Below are positions 33,270 through 41,864 of a stretch of 64,000 nt of DNA, piece by piece (the stretch's first letter is position 1; every line of letters begins with the position of its first letter). A program made the position numbers and the translations under genes. The stretch is from assembly GCA_021413945.1 (NCBI GenBank), contig JAIOPK010000006.1, positions 326,327-390,326 of the forward strand. Reading direction: 5' to 3'. The stretch is from Candidatus Uhrbacteria bacterium. GTDB taxonomy: Bacteria; Patescibacteriota; Patescibacteriia; 2-12-FULL-60-25. The notes under the pieces are model-generated. The model was not told the DNA's origin, did not search any database, and worked only from the letters and a program-made list of their open reading frames with translations.

Positions 33270-33998
33270 ATGCGGGAGATTTTTGGTGTTCCGATCGAAG
33301 GATGGACGATGGCGACGGCGGTCGAGTATATCGAGGAATTGGATACGCCGGTGTGGGTCGTGACGGCGAATCCGGAGATATTGCTTGAGGCAAAACGTGA
33401 TCCTGCTTATCGAGATCTGTTGAAACAGGCGGATGTACGTCTCGTCGATGGATTTGGATTGTGGCTGGCGACGTTTTGTAGAACCAAGCGCGTGACCGGT
33501 GTCGAATTCGCGGAACGATTGTTGCAAGTTGCGCATGACAAAAAGTGGCGTGTCGGTTTATTTGGTGGAACGACAGGGGAGGCGGAAGCGTCGCTGCCGG
33601 ATATCAAGCGAGCGTATCCGGATTTGGCGATTATGGCGGAACAGGGCGGCAAAGTGTCGACGACAGGAGAGGAAGATGATGCGACGGAAGAGGCGCGCGG
33701 AAGAATGATGCAGTTTAGTCCGCATGTTCTGCTCGTCGCGATGGGTCATCCTCGTCAAGAGGCTTGGATCGCACAGCATCGACAGGATTTTCCGGAATTG
33801 AAAGTGATTGTTGGCGTAGGTGGAACGTTTATGTTTTGGAGCGGGAAATCCAAGCGTGCTCCGCATTTTTTGCGTTCGTTTGGGCTCGAATGGCTGTGGC
33901 GGCTTATCGTCGAACCGTATCGCTGGAAACGTATTTTTAATGCAGTGGTCATTTTTCCGATCCTTGTCATCGTCGACAAGATGCAGAAGCTCGGCTAG
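33270..33998 (+). CDS. WecG/TagA/CpsF-family glycosyltransferase
   Basis: GT26 enzyme that adds a ManNAc-type sugar to a lipid-linked GlcNAc. 242 aa. Family features: 'VVTANPEILLEAKRD' (TxNPE), 'LVDGFGLWLAT', 'VGLFGGTTGEAE', 'MGHPRQEAWIAQH' and 'VGVGGTFMFWSGKSKRAP', then a hydrophobic basic C-terminus ('WKRIFNAVVIFPILVIVDKM') for membrane binding. It could act directly after the WecA-like enzyme at 14603. It starts one base after the murD stop. Confidence 0.93.
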   Translation: MREIFGVPIEGWTMATAVEYIEELDTPVWVVTANPEILLEAKRDPAYRDLLKQADVRLVDGFGLWLATFCRTKRVTGVEFAERLLQVAHDKKWRVGLFGGTTGEAEASLPDIKRAYPDLAIMAEQGGKVSTTGEEDDATEEARGRMMQFSPHVLLVAMGHPRQEAWIAQHRQDFPELKVIVGVGGTFMFWSGKSKRAPHFLRSFGLEWLWRLIVEPYRWKRIFNAVVIFPILVIVDKMQKLG

Positions 33999-34012
33999 GA
34001 TTAGCAAATCTT

Positions 34013-35476
34013 ATGGCTTCACCTGTACGCGTGCGTTTTGCTCCGAGTCCGACCGGGTTTTTGCATATCGGAAGCTTGAGAACCGTCCTATATAACTGGC
34101 TCTTTGCAAGGCATCACAAAGGCACATTTATTCTTCGAGTAGAAGACACGGATCGTTCACGGTTTGTTGAGGGAGCGATTGAGAATCTTTATCGTTCGTT
34201 AGTAGCTTGCGATCTCACGCCTGACGAGGGAGTTGCCGTCGACGGAACGACGATTATCGACAAGGGCGAGTATGGTCCGTATATGCAGTCGGCTCGCCGT
34301 GAGAAGCATTTGCGGTACGCGTACGATCTCATCGAGAAGGATGCGGCGTATTATTGTTTTTGTACGGCCGAGCGACTTGATGAAGTTCGTAAACAACAGC
34401 AACTCACTAAACAACCGATCATGTATGACCGACACTGTCGTTCATTATCGAAACAAGAGGCAGAGAATCGAGCCGCTGTTGGTGACGAGCATGTCATTCG
34501 ATTGAAGGTGCCGACGGAAGGCGTGAGCAAAATGCATGACATGATACGCGGCGATGTCGAAATCCCGTGGGCGCAAGTCGACGATCAAGTCATTATCAAG
34601 TCCGATGGATTTCCAACATATCACCTCGCGGCGACTTGTGATGATCATGACATGGAAATTTCGCATGTCATTCGCGGCGAGGAATGGTTATCGAGTTTAC
34701 CGAAGCACTTGTTTATTTTTGAGACGATGGGATGGAAGGCGCCGGAGTATGCGCATCTTCCGCTTTTGTTGAATGCGGATCGCTCGAAGCTTTCAAAACG
34801 TCAGGGGGATGTCGCTGTCGAAGATTATCTTGCCAAAGGTTATTTACCGGAAGCACTTGTTAATTTTGTTGCACTGCTCGGTTGGAATCCGACGGCGGAT
34901 CGTGAAATTTACGAGAAGGAAGAATTGGCGACGTTGTTTGATATCACAAAAGTAAACAAGAGCGGTGCGGTATTCAATACCGAAAAACTCGACTGGTTGA
35001 ATGCGCACTATATTAAGGAGCTGCCTGTCGACGACTATCTCGAGCGCTTGCGAAAAGGCGGATTCTTGCCGGAGGGAATCATGGCGGAACGAGCGGCTCG
35101 AGTCGTACGCGAGCGTTTGGCGAAATTGTCGGATGCGCCTGAAGCAATCGCTGAGACCGTCGATTGTGCTGAATATCCATCGACGATGTTGGTTTGGAAG
35201 AAATCGACAAAAGAAGAAGCGATCGCCCGGCTTACGGCTATAAGAGAGTACTTGTTTAAAAAGAATGAGACTTGGTTTGGTGATGCCGTTGGAATGGAGC
35301 GAGAGCTGTTATTGTGGATTGTTGAGATGGGTTGGGGGAATGGGGATACGCTTTGGCCTCTACGCGTGGCGCTTTCAGGTCGGGAAAAGTCACCAGGACC
35401 ATTCGAACTGCTATTTGTGACGGGAAAAGACGAGGGTTTGGCTCGGCTCGACGCGGCATTGCAAAAAATGGCATAA
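34013..35476 (+). CDS. gltX: Glutamyl-tRNA synthetase
   Basis: Class I synthetase, 487 aa. Class I HIGH motif as 'PSPTGFLHIGSLRTVLYNW' (~12-30), the KMSKS motif as 'SKLSKRQGD' (~260), and 'VEDTDRSR'. Zn-type 'CFC' region around 'YYCFCTAERLDE'. CPR lineages commonly use a non-discriminating GluRS with GatCAB to make Gln-tRNA; this protein does not tell which. A tRNA-Glu lies at 61869. Confidence 0.97.
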   Translation: MASPVRVRFAPSPTGFLHIGSLRTVLYNWLFARHHKGTFILRVEDTDRSRFVEGAIENLYRSLVACDLTPDEGVAVDGTTIIDKGEYGPYMQSARREKHLRYAYDLIEKDAAYYCFCTAERLDEVRKQQQLTKQPIMYDRHCRSLSKQEAENRAAVGDEHVIRLKVPTEGVSKMHDMIRGDVEIPWAQVDDQVIIKSDGFPTYHLAATCDDHDMEISHVIRGEEWLSSLPKHLFIFETMGWKAPEYAHLPLLLNADRSKLSKRQGDVAVEDYLAKGYLPEALVNFVALLGWNPTADREIYEKEELATLFDITKVNKSGAVFNTEKLDWLNAHYIKELPVDDYLERLRKGGFLPEGIMAERAARVVRERLAKLSDAPEAIAETVDCAEYPSTMLVWKKSTKEEAIARLTAIREYLFKKNETWFGDAVGMERELLLWIVEMGWGNGDTLWPLRVALSGREKSPGPFELLFVTGKDEGLARLDAALQKMA

Positions 35477-35484
35477 TAGGAGGC

Positions 35485-36705
35485 GTGAAGCTCCGTCGAT
35501 TTATTGCCGGTTTGAATATCTTGGCGCTCCTTGTGCCGAGTCTTGCGATTGCGCAGGAAGAAGGCTCGATTAAGCAGGAGATCGATGCGTTGAATTCGCA
35601 GGTAAAGCAGAAGGAACAGCGTATCAATGAGATCAATGGCGTGATTGGTAAGTATCGGAAGCGCATCGAGGAGCAGGATGCGGCGCAGTCGTCGTTACAG
35701 AACCAGGTCGCGCTTCTTGAGAATAGAATTCTTGAGAAGGAATTGGCTATAGAACGTACGCGTAGTCAGATTGATTTGGCGACGCTTGAGTTACAGCGCT
35801 TGAAAGTACAAATCACGGCTGAGGAACAACGCTTACAGCGGCGACGTGATTCTTTGGCGGGTGTTATTGCGGAAATGCAGGATGCGCAGAGCGTGGGTTT
35901 GCTCGAGTCGTTTGTAGCGAGACAATCGCTGTCGGAATTTTTTACGCGCATGGACGAGCTGTCGCGTGTGGAGGGCGATCTGACGAATGCAACGGAGGCG
36001 GTGCGTGAATTGAAAGCGGGATTAGAATCAAAACAAAAAGAAACGGAACAGTATCGAGCATCGCTGCAGAGTCAGCAGACGGAATTACAAAAAGAACAGG
36101 AACAGCTCGAGAATGATCAAGGAGCAAAACTATCGCTTTTGACGGAAACGCAGGAACAAGAAACCGAGTTCCAGCGCATGCTGTTTGAACTCCGTCAGCA
36201 GAAGCAGGAAGAAGCGAATGATGCCGCACGATTGGAAGATCAGCTGAAGGACAAGCTCGATTCCATCGACAAAGCGCTGGCACGCGGAGATATCCTGCTC
36301 AATTGGCCGATCAAGGCGACTCGCGGGATTTCCGCTAGGTTTCATGACCCGGGTTATCCGTTCCGCAAATTATTTGAGCATCCGGGTACGGATATTCCGA
36401 CATCGGTGAACACGCCCGTGAGAGCCGCGGCCGGAGGATATGTGGCGTTCAATCGAACGGGAAAACAGTATGGAAATTATATTATGGTTATCCATCCGGG
36501 TGGAATCTCGACGGTGTACGCTCACTTAAAGAGTTTCGTCGCGAAGGCGGATACGTATGTGGAGCGCGGAGATGTGATCGGTTACTCGGGAGGCAGGCCG
36601 GGCGATCAGGGAGCAGGACTATCGACGGGACCGCACTTGCACTTTGAGGTTCGTCAGAACGGTATTCCCGTTGATGCGGAACAGTTCTTACCGGATATTG
36701 ATTAG
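35485..36705 (+). CDS. Secreted coiled-coil M23 peptidase (EnvC/NlpD-like)
   Basis: Murein hydrolase or activator, 406 aa. Signal peptide ('LRRFIAGLNILALLVPSLAIAQ'), a long coiled coil (~25-275, rich in Gln/Glu/Lys) and a C-terminal LytM/M23 domain: 'HPGTDIPTSVNTPVRAAAGG' carries the first His and Asp ligands, 'GPHLHFEVRQNG' the HxH. All zinc ligands appear present, so it may be active rather than only an activator. GTG 35485 is chosen: it directly precedes the signal peptide and follows AGGAGG, though the gap is only one base. Frames further upstream lie within gltX. Likely acts with FtsL/FtsW/FtsI in cell separation. Confidence 0.9.
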   Translation: MKLRRFIAGLNILALLVPSLAIAQEEGSIKQEIDALNSQVKQKEQRINEINGVIGKYRKRIEEQDAAQSSLQNQVALLENRILEKELAIERTRSQIDLATLELQRLKVQITAEEQRLQRRRDSLAGVIAEMQDAQSVGLLESFVARQSLSEFFTRMDELSRVEGDLTNATEAVRELKAGLESKQKETEQYRASLQSQQTELQKEQEQLENDQGAKLSLLTETQEQETEFQRMLFELRQQKQEEANDAARLEDQLKDKLDSIDKALARGDILLNWPIKATRGISARFHDPGYPFRKLFEHPGTDIPTSVNTPVRAAAGGYVAFNRTGKQYGNYIMVIHPGGISTVYAHLKSFVAKADTYVERGDVIGYSGGRPGDQGAGLSTGPHLHFEVRQNGIPVDAEQFLPDID

Positions 36706-36713
36706 AAACAGTT

Positions 36714-36739
36714 GAACCCCCGAAGTACTTCGGGGGTTC
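36714..36739. terminator. Perfect 26-base palindrome between convergent genes
   Basis: GAACCCCCGAAGT and its exact complement, eight bases after the M23 stop. Its apex CCCCCGAAGTACTTCGGGGG differs in one base from that of the hairpin at 29171. Confidence 0.8.
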
Positions 36740-36744
36740 GTCGT

Positions 36745-37215
36745 TCAGTTGACCGAGTAGGGCCGCGAGCTTTCTTGCAGTCCGTTTTTTCTGAGGCTTT
36801 TTTCCGCCATGGTTTTCACGGCGGTGTCCGGATCGAGGAGCAGGCGGAGAAGTGTGTCGCGGGAACTTGTGTTTAGCGCGACCATGAGCCGCACGTCGGC
36901 GAATGCCGATCCCGTCAGCTTGTCTCGATCCGCCGAGTCGATGCGCTTGGCGGCGATGAGCCGGATTTCCGTCACGTTCTCATTCAGCGCGATCTTGAGA
37001 TAGAACGCTTTCTCTTCCGGCGAAGCTTTCCGCAGGTCGAATGTGTCCAGTCTCTTCATCGCGCCGAGGCGAGAGTCCGGGAAGTCGGTCTCGCGGACGA
37101 GCCGCATGAGTAGACCGCGTCGATTGATTTTGGTGATCGCTTCTTGCCGTTTTTCCGGCAGTGGATCGAGCTTGGCCTTGAGGAAGGCTCTGAACTCTTT
37201 ATCGCGGCTAGGCAT
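36745..37215 (-). CDS. Helical-repeat orphan protein, SD-cassette class
   Basis: 156-aa all-helical protein resembling HEAT-type repeats: 'LGAMKRLDTFDLRKASPEEKAFYL', 'NENVTEIRLIAAKRI', 'AFADVRLMVALNTSSRDTLLRLLLDPDTAVKTMAEKSL'. The recurring aliphatic spacing and 'A..RI/L' ends support helical hairpins, which usually bind proteins. ATG 37215 has AGGAGG five bases upstream; the GTG two codons earlier is inside that spacer. No family name is claimed. Confidence 0.7.
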   Translation of the reverse strand: MPSRDKEFRAFLKAKLDPLPEKRQEAITKINRRGLLMRLVRETDFPDSRLGAMKRLDTFDLRKASPEEKAFYLKIALNENVTEIRLIAAKRIDSADRDKLTGSAFADVRLMVALNTSSRDTLLRLLLDPDTAVKTMAEKSLRKNGLQESSRPYSVN

Positions 37216-37239
37216 GAGCACCTCCTGTGCGAACCGATG

Positions 37240-38229
37240 CTACGCTATCGTCAAATCAACCTGTTTGTCAATCGCGATCCGGTCGATTGAATTGAGAGCC
37301 TCATCGAGTTCCTCGAGGGAACTGATACGGACGAGCTTGGATTTGAGATCGCCGGTGTTCATACCTTTAAAATACCAAGGGAGATGTTTGCGGAGTTTTA
37401 CAAGACCGCGCTCGCCGTAGTGCTCGACTTGGAGACGCGCGTGTTTACGGACGGTGTCGATACGTTGTTCCATTGTGACTTCAGGAAGTTTCTCGCCGGT
37501 TTTGAGATAGTGCTCCACTTGTTTGAAAAACCATGGATTACCAAGACCGCCGCGTCCGATGAGAACGCCGTCGGCGCCGGAAATGTCCATCGCTTCTTTA
37601 GCGATTTCCGGGGTAGTGATGTCGCCATTTACGAGAAATGGAATATTTGGGACGTTGCGGCGAGCCTCGCCAACGCGATGCCAGTTGGCTTTGCCGGAGT
37701 AGCCCTGTTCTTTTGTGCGGCCGTGCATCGAAATAAGATCCGCGCCTGCATCGGCGATGACTTTTACGAATTCGAGACAGTCGGTGTCTTGATTCCAGCC
37801 GAGGCGGGTTTTGACGGAGACGGGGATTGGGACAGCGGCTTTAACTTTGCGGACGATCTCGGCGGCAAGTTGCGGATCTTTGATGAGAGCGGCGCCGTTG
37901 AAATTGGAAACAAGGTTGTAAACGGGACAGCCCATGTTGATGTCGATGGCGTCGGGCTTGAAACGGTCGTAAATGATTTTGGCGGCTTCAGCCATGACGT
38001 CGGGATTGGATCCGAAGATTTGTTGGACGATAGGACGCTCGCGCTCGTCAAAACTGGCCATCTTGAGGGTCTTGGGATTAAGACGTACGATGGCTTCCGA
38101 GCTCACCATCTCGCGGAACATCAAAGGCGTGCCTTCATCTTTACAGACGATGCAGAAGGGGAGGTCCGACATGTCGGCCATGGGAGCGAGGGCGACGATC
38201 GGCTTGGGGAGTTGCTTCCAATCGAGCAT
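37240..38229 (-). CDS. dus: tRNA-dihydrouridine synthase, DusB-like
   Basis: FMN enzyme that reduces uridines in tRNA. 329 aa from ATG 38229. 'LAPMADMSDLPFCIVCKDEG' is the opening FMN-barrel segment, then 'VQQIFGSNPDVMAEAAKI', 'DINMGCPVYNLV' with the conserved MGCP Cys, 'SVKTRLGW', 'SMHGRTKEQGYSGKANW' and 'VNGDITTPE', 'GADGVLIGRGGLGNPWFF'. TACCCT at 38237 ends seven bases before ATG. Divergent from uvrB with only 34 bases between the starts. Confidence 0.96.
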   Translation of the reverse strand: MLDWKQLPKPIVALAPMADMSDLPFCIVCKDEGTPLMFREMVSSEAIVRLNPKTLKMASFDERERPIVQQIFGSNPDVMAEAAKIIYDRFKPDAIDINMGCPVYNLVSNFNGAALIKDPQLAAEIVRKVKAAVPIPVSVKTRLGWNQDTDCLEFVKVIADAGADLISMHGRTKEQGYSGKANWHRVGEARRNVPNIPFLVNGDITTPEIAKEAMDISGADGVLIGRGGLGNPWFFKQVEHYLKTGEKLPEVTMEQRIDTVRKHARLQVEHYGERGLVKLRKHLPWYFKGMNTGDLKSKLVRISSLEELDEALNSIDRIAIDKQVDLTIA

Positions 38230-38236
38230 GGCGCCG

Positions 38237-38264
38237 AGGGTACCATTATTAGCGAAAAAATCAA
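38237..38264 (-). promoter_or_regulatory. dus promoter, predicted leaderless
   Basis: Minus strand TTGATT (38259-38264), 16-base spacer, TACCCT (38237-38242), then seven bases to ATG. The -35 overlaps the first base of the uvrB start codon. Confidence 0.6.
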
Positions 38265-40348
38265 TGCCTGACCGTTTTGTACTCAAATCTAACTACCAAC
38301 CCTCCGGCGACCAGCCGGAGGCTATTAAGCAACTCATTAAGGGTGTGAAGGAGGGCTATCGATTCCAGACCCTGCTTGGTGCAACGGGTACGGGTAAGAC
38401 GTTTACTATCGCTAACGTTGTCGAGAGTGTTCAGAAGCCGACGCTGGTCATCGCTCACAACAAGACTCTGGCTGCGCAGCTTTGTAATGAGTTTCGGCAT
38501 TTCTTTCCCGACAACGCTGTCGAGTATTTTGTTTCCTATTACGACTACTATCAGCCGGAGGCGTACATCGCGCGATCGGATACGTACATCGAGAAGGAGG
38601 CGACGATTAACCAGGAGATTGATCGTCTTCGTCACAACGCTACACAGGCGTTGATTACTCGAAAAGATGTTTTGATTGTTGCGACGGTGTCGTGTATTTA
38701 TGGTCTTGGTGCGCCGGAGGCGTATGAGAATACGGTTCTTCGAGTGAAGAAGGGTGATGATGTATCACGCGAGGGGACGATTGCGCGACTCGTCGACATG
38801 CAGTTCACTCGAACGTCGGCGGATTTGTTGCGTGGGACGTTTCGGTCGAGAGGAGAGGTGCTGGAAGTGATGCCGGCGAACGAGGAAGTGGTGTATCGAA
38901 TCGAAGCACCGCGCGGGATTGTTGAGCGTATCGAAAAGATTGATCCGTTGACGAAGAAAGTTTTGCGTGAGCAGGAAGATGTTTGGGTGTTTCCGGCGAA
39001 ACATTTTATTACGGTTGGGCCTGAACGTATTCGTGCCATTGGTGAGATTCGAAAGGAATTGAAGGAGCGACTCGAATGGTTTGAGAAGAAGGGACTATTG
39101 CTTGAGGCGGAGCGTCTCGAAAGGAAGACGAAGTATGATTTGGAGATGATGGAGACGCTTGGGTATTGCAATGGAATCGAGAATTATTCGCAGCCGTTGT
39201 CGGGTCGCGCGCCGGGAGAGCCGCCGGATACGCTTTTCTCGTATTTCCCGAAGGATTTTTTGCTTGTAATCGATGAATCACACGTAACGACGACACAGCT
39301 GGGAGGAATGTATGAAGGCGACAAGTCGCGTAAGGCATCACTTATCGAACATGGGTTCCGATTGCCATCGGCTGCTGACAATCGACCTTTGAGATTTACG
39401 GAGTTGGAAAAATTGATGAAGCAGGTGATCTTTGTTTCGGCGACGCCGGCGAAGTATGAGATGGAGCACAGTGCACAGATAGTCGAACAGATAATTAGAC
39501 CGACGGGATTGGTCGACCCGGAAATTATTGTCATGCCGATTACGCCGGATAAGAAGGGATATCCGGGTCAGGTTGAGGATTTGCTTACGAATCGGATGCC
39601 GGAGGTTATCGCTCGCAAGGAACGTGTGTTGGTGACGACGTTGACGAAGAAGATGGCGGAGGATTTGACCGAGTTCATGAAAGAACGCGGGTTTAAAGTT
39701 CGATACATTCATAGCGATATTGAGACGATCGAACGTTTGGAGATTTTGTCGGAGTTTCGAAAGGGGACGTATGACGTGATTATCGGTGTGAACTTGCTTC
39801 GCGAAGGTCTCGATCTTCCGGAAGTTTCGCTTGTTGCCATCATGGATGCGGATAAGGAAGGCTTCTTGCGATCGGAGACGTCTCTTATTCAGACGATTGG
39901 TCGTGCGGCGCGTAACGTGAAAGGCGCAGTGTTGCTGTATGCCGACAATATGACGGGTTCGATGGAGCGGGCGATGAAGGAGACGGAGCGTCGTCGTGAG
40001 AAACAGTTGGCGTATAACAAGTTACATGGGATTACGCCGAAGACGATTATTAAGGCGCAAGAAGATTTGCGATTGATGTTGGGATTGGCGGTGACGGAGA
40101 AGGATGTGAAGGAAATTTTGAAGCTTGAATTGACTGGCGAGACACATGATTTGGGAACGGTGTTGAAGAAGAAGGAGTCGGAGATGAAGGAGGCGGCTAA
40201 GAATCTTGAATTCGAGTTAGCTGCGATTTTGCGAGATGAGGTGTTACAGCTGGAGAAGGAGATTAGGAAGCGCTCGAGACAGTCGGCGTTGCCGGATAGG
40301 GAGAAGAGGAAGGTGGAGAAGAGGGTGAGGCATGGGAGGACGCGATGA
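38264..40348 (+). CDS. uvrB: Excinuclease ABC subunit B
   Basis: Helicase-like damage-verifying subunit, 694 aa, full length. 'YQPSGDQPEAIKQL', Walker A 'GATGTGKTFTIANV' (~38), beta-hairpin 'YYDYYQPEAYIARSDTYIEKEA' (split: 'YYDYYQPEAYIARSDTYIEK'), DEAD-type 'LLVIDESHVT', 'SATPAKYE', helicase motifs 'GVNLLREGLDLPEVSLV' and 'QTIGRAARN', and a C-terminal UVR motif ('KKKESEMKEAAKNLEFELAA') that binds UvrC, followed by a basic tail. ATG 38264 matches the conserved N-terminus. The C-terminal UvrC contact is kept although UvrC itself is short. Confidence 0.98.
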   Translation: MPDRFVLKSNYQPSGDQPEAIKQLIKGVKEGYRFQTLLGATGTGKTFTIANVVESVQKPTLVIAHNKTLAAQLCNEFRHFFPDNAVEYFVSYYDYYQPEAYIARSDTYIEKEATINQEIDRLRHNATQALITRKDVLIVATVSCIYGLGAPEAYENTVLRVKKGDDVSREGTIARLVDMQFTRTSADLLRGTFRSRGEVLEVMPANEEVVYRIEAPRGIVERIEKIDPLTKKVLREQEDVWVFPAKHFITVGPERIRAIGEIRKELKERLEWFEKKGLLLEAERLERKTKYDLEMMETLGYCNGIENYSQPLSGRAPGEPPDTLFSYFPKDFLLVIDESHVTTTQLGGMYEGDKSRKASLIEHGFRLPSAADNRPLRFTELEKLMKQVIFVSATPAKYEMEHSAQIVEQIIRPTGLVDPEIIVMPITPDKKGYPGQVEDLLTNRMPEVIARKERVLVTTLTKKMAEDLTEFMKERGFKVRYIHSDIETIERLEILSEFRKGTYDVIIGVNLLREGLDLPEVSLVAIMDADKEGFLRSETSLIQTIGRAARNVKGAVLLYADNMTGSMERAMKETERRREKQLAYNKLHGITPKTIIKAQEDLRLMLGLAVTEKDVKEILKLELTGETHDLGTVLKKKESEMKEAAKNLEFELAAILRDEVLQLEKEIRKRSRQSALPDREKRKVEKRVRHGRTR

Positions 40349-40360
40349 ATATTTCGTTTT

Positions 40361-41011
40361 ATGAAATTTGTTGCTGGAAACAATCCGAAGACGATATCTA
40401 TTCTATTGATTGTTTTTACATTTGCGATTGGGTATTTGTTTAAAACTTTTCTTGATGATAAGAGTTACATTGCTAATGCCATATTAGCCACAACTGCAAT
40501 GGTCTTGCTTTACTATACCTTTGAAACCTATCGTCTAAGAGTAGAGGCTCAGAAAGCGGCTGAGGGAAAGCTTAGACCCTTTCTACGATTAAGATGGAGA
40601 GACCGTAAATCGATGGGATATAATACGTTGGTTAATGGTAATTTTTGTGATATTGAGATTGTTAATGACGGAGAGGGAGTGGCGATGGATATTAAGTTTA
40701 TCAACGTAAAGCTTGAGGGGTTTGAGTTTATCAAAATAAAAGGTGTAGATGTGGTCTCACCGCGTGGCGGATCTGCTTTTCTACAACTAGCTGAACATCT
40801 GGCTCATACAAAAGCAATTGGAAAAGCCTTCACACATAATAATCCCAGCTTGCTAGATGCTCTAAACGGTTTGGAGATCGAGATTCTTTATCAAGATATT
40901 GAATTTGGCTGGTATCGTGCTCAGTTTGTGGTAGACTCTGAAATGAATGATCATTTTTCTACGCGAAATCAGTACAAAGATGTAATTTTTAAACCTTGTC
41001 CGATTGTATAG
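40361..41011 (+). CDS. Orphan membrane-anchored protein in an AT-rich islet
   Basis: Unrecognised 216-aa protein: two N-terminal helices (~12-28 and ~36-53), a short coiled stretch ('YRLRVEAQKAAEGKLRPFLRL'), then a beta-rich soluble domain ('FCDIEIVNDGEGVAMDIKFINVKL'). The layout resembles cytoplasmic stress-sensor or defence-associated orphan proteins with the same two-helix plus beta domain plan, but this is only an architectural likeness. Base composition is clearly AT-richer than uvrB before it, with codons such as AAA, TTA and ATA common. Confidence 0.6.
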   Translation: MKFVAGNNPKTISILLIVFTFAIGYLFKTFLDDKSYIANAILATTAMVLLYYTFETYRLRVEAQKAAEGKLRPFLRLRWRDRKSMGYNTLVNGNFCDIEIVNDGEGVAMDIKFINVKLEGFEFIKIKGVDVVSPRGGSAFLQLAEHLAHTKAIGKAFTHNNPSLLDALNGLEIEILYQDIEFGWYRAQFVVDSEMNDHFSTRNQYKDVIFKPCPIV

Positions 41012-41016
41012 ACTCC

Positions 41017-41457
41017 ATGAAAAAGATTCTACTTTTGAGTTGTATTGCGCTATTAGGGGCTGGATGTATAGACGCTGTTGATAATTCAACACTTTTAAGT
41101 AGCGATAAATCAAATTTGTCTATAGACCAGGATAATTTTATTAAAAAAGCAGAGTGCGGCTCGAGACTAGAGGATGCAAAGAAAATTCTTAAAGATGCTA
41201 CTTTACCGGGGGGTGGCTCTACGATAGAGAAGATTTGCTACTCTGCTGAATTAAATACCTGCGTACTTGAGTACAAGTATTTTTTTTCCAATGAGCTCTC
41301 GTTTGAAGGAGTGAATTGGGTTGATCAGGTTTTTCTTGATATCTTTACTACAAAACCTATTGAAACGATTAGAGCTAAAAATTTAGTTGAATCATTTTCA
41401 GAGGATTTTGTTCGTCAGGTTGAGAATGCGCGAAGTAGAATTAACTGCGTTGAATAG
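41017..41457 (+). CDS. Orphan lipoprotein in an AT-rich islet
   Basis: 146-aa predicted lipoprotein: 'MKKILLLSCIALLGAGC' signal with the lipobox Cys at 17. The mature part has four more Cys (in 'KAECGS', 'EKICYS', 'LNTCVL', 'INCVE'), fitting two disulfides outside the membrane. No family recognised. ATG 41017 is fixed by the signal peptide. It starts five bases after the previous orphan and shares its AT-rich composition, so the two probably arrived and are expressed together. Confidence 0.7.
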   Translation: MKKILLLSCIALLGAGCIDAVDNSTLLSSDKSNLSIDQDNFIKKAECGSRLEDAKKILKDATLPGGGSTIEKICYSAELNTCVLEYKYFFSNELSFEGVNWVDQVFLDIFTTKPIETIRAKNLVESFSEDFVRQVENARSRINCVE

Positions 41458-41467
41458 TTCAAGCTAT

Positions 41468-41863
41468 ATGCCAAACCGACCCGGTCACTTCGAAATTCAG
41501 TACGACGACTTGGATCGCGCTAAAGATTTTTATACAAAAGTTTTTGGTTGGAAGATCACGAAGTATGACATGCCCGGTGAACCTTATTGGATGATTGATA
41601 CGGGCCCGAAAGAAGAAACCGGAATTAATGGCGGTTTCATGAAGCGTGGGGGGACAAAGCCGCCGCCAATGTCGGGTATGAATGGCTTTTGCGTGACGAT
41701 GGTCGTCGACAACTTCGATGAGATTGCTAAAAAGATTCTCGAGAACGGCGGAATGGAGGCTATGCCAAAGCTTGCGATTCCGGGGATGGCTTGGCAGGGG
41801 TATTTTATCGACACGGAAGGAAATACGATTGGGTTGCATCAGGCGGATGTGAATGCGAAATAA
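41468..41863 (+). CDS. VOC-superfamily protein (glyoxalase/bleomycin resistance fold)
   Basis: 131-aa single-domain vicinal-oxygen-chelate protein: 'GHFEIQYDDLDRAKDFYTKVFGWKITKYD' is the start of the first beta-alpha-beta-beta-beta unit (quoted here in two parts: 'GHFEIQYDDLDRAKDFY' and 'TKVFGWKITKYD'), 'CVTMVVDNFDEIAKKILENG' the second, and 'GYFIDTEGNTIGLHQ' the final metal-site strand. His in 'GHFE' and Glu or His near the end could bind metal. Substrate unknown; such proteins range from detoxification to antibiotic binding. Normal composition resumes here after the AT-rich islet. Confidence 0.85.
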   Translation: MPNRPGHFEIQYDDLDRAKDFYTKVFGWKITKYDMPGEPYWMIDTGPKEETGINGGFMKRGGTKPPPMSGMNGFCVTMVVDNFDEIAKKILENGGMEAMPKLAIPGMAWQGYFIDTEGNTIGLHQADVNAK

Positions 41864-41864
41864 T

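Noticed and set aside
37384..38271. A 295-codon plus-strand frame opposite dus
   Set aside because: Its translation has no recognisable domain while the minus strand encodes a full DusB-like enzyme.
38149..38290. A uvrB promoter in the 34-base gap to dus
   Set aside because: TACCAT and TATTAG lie near the start, but no -35 at 16-18 bases could be supported, so only the dus promoter is listed.
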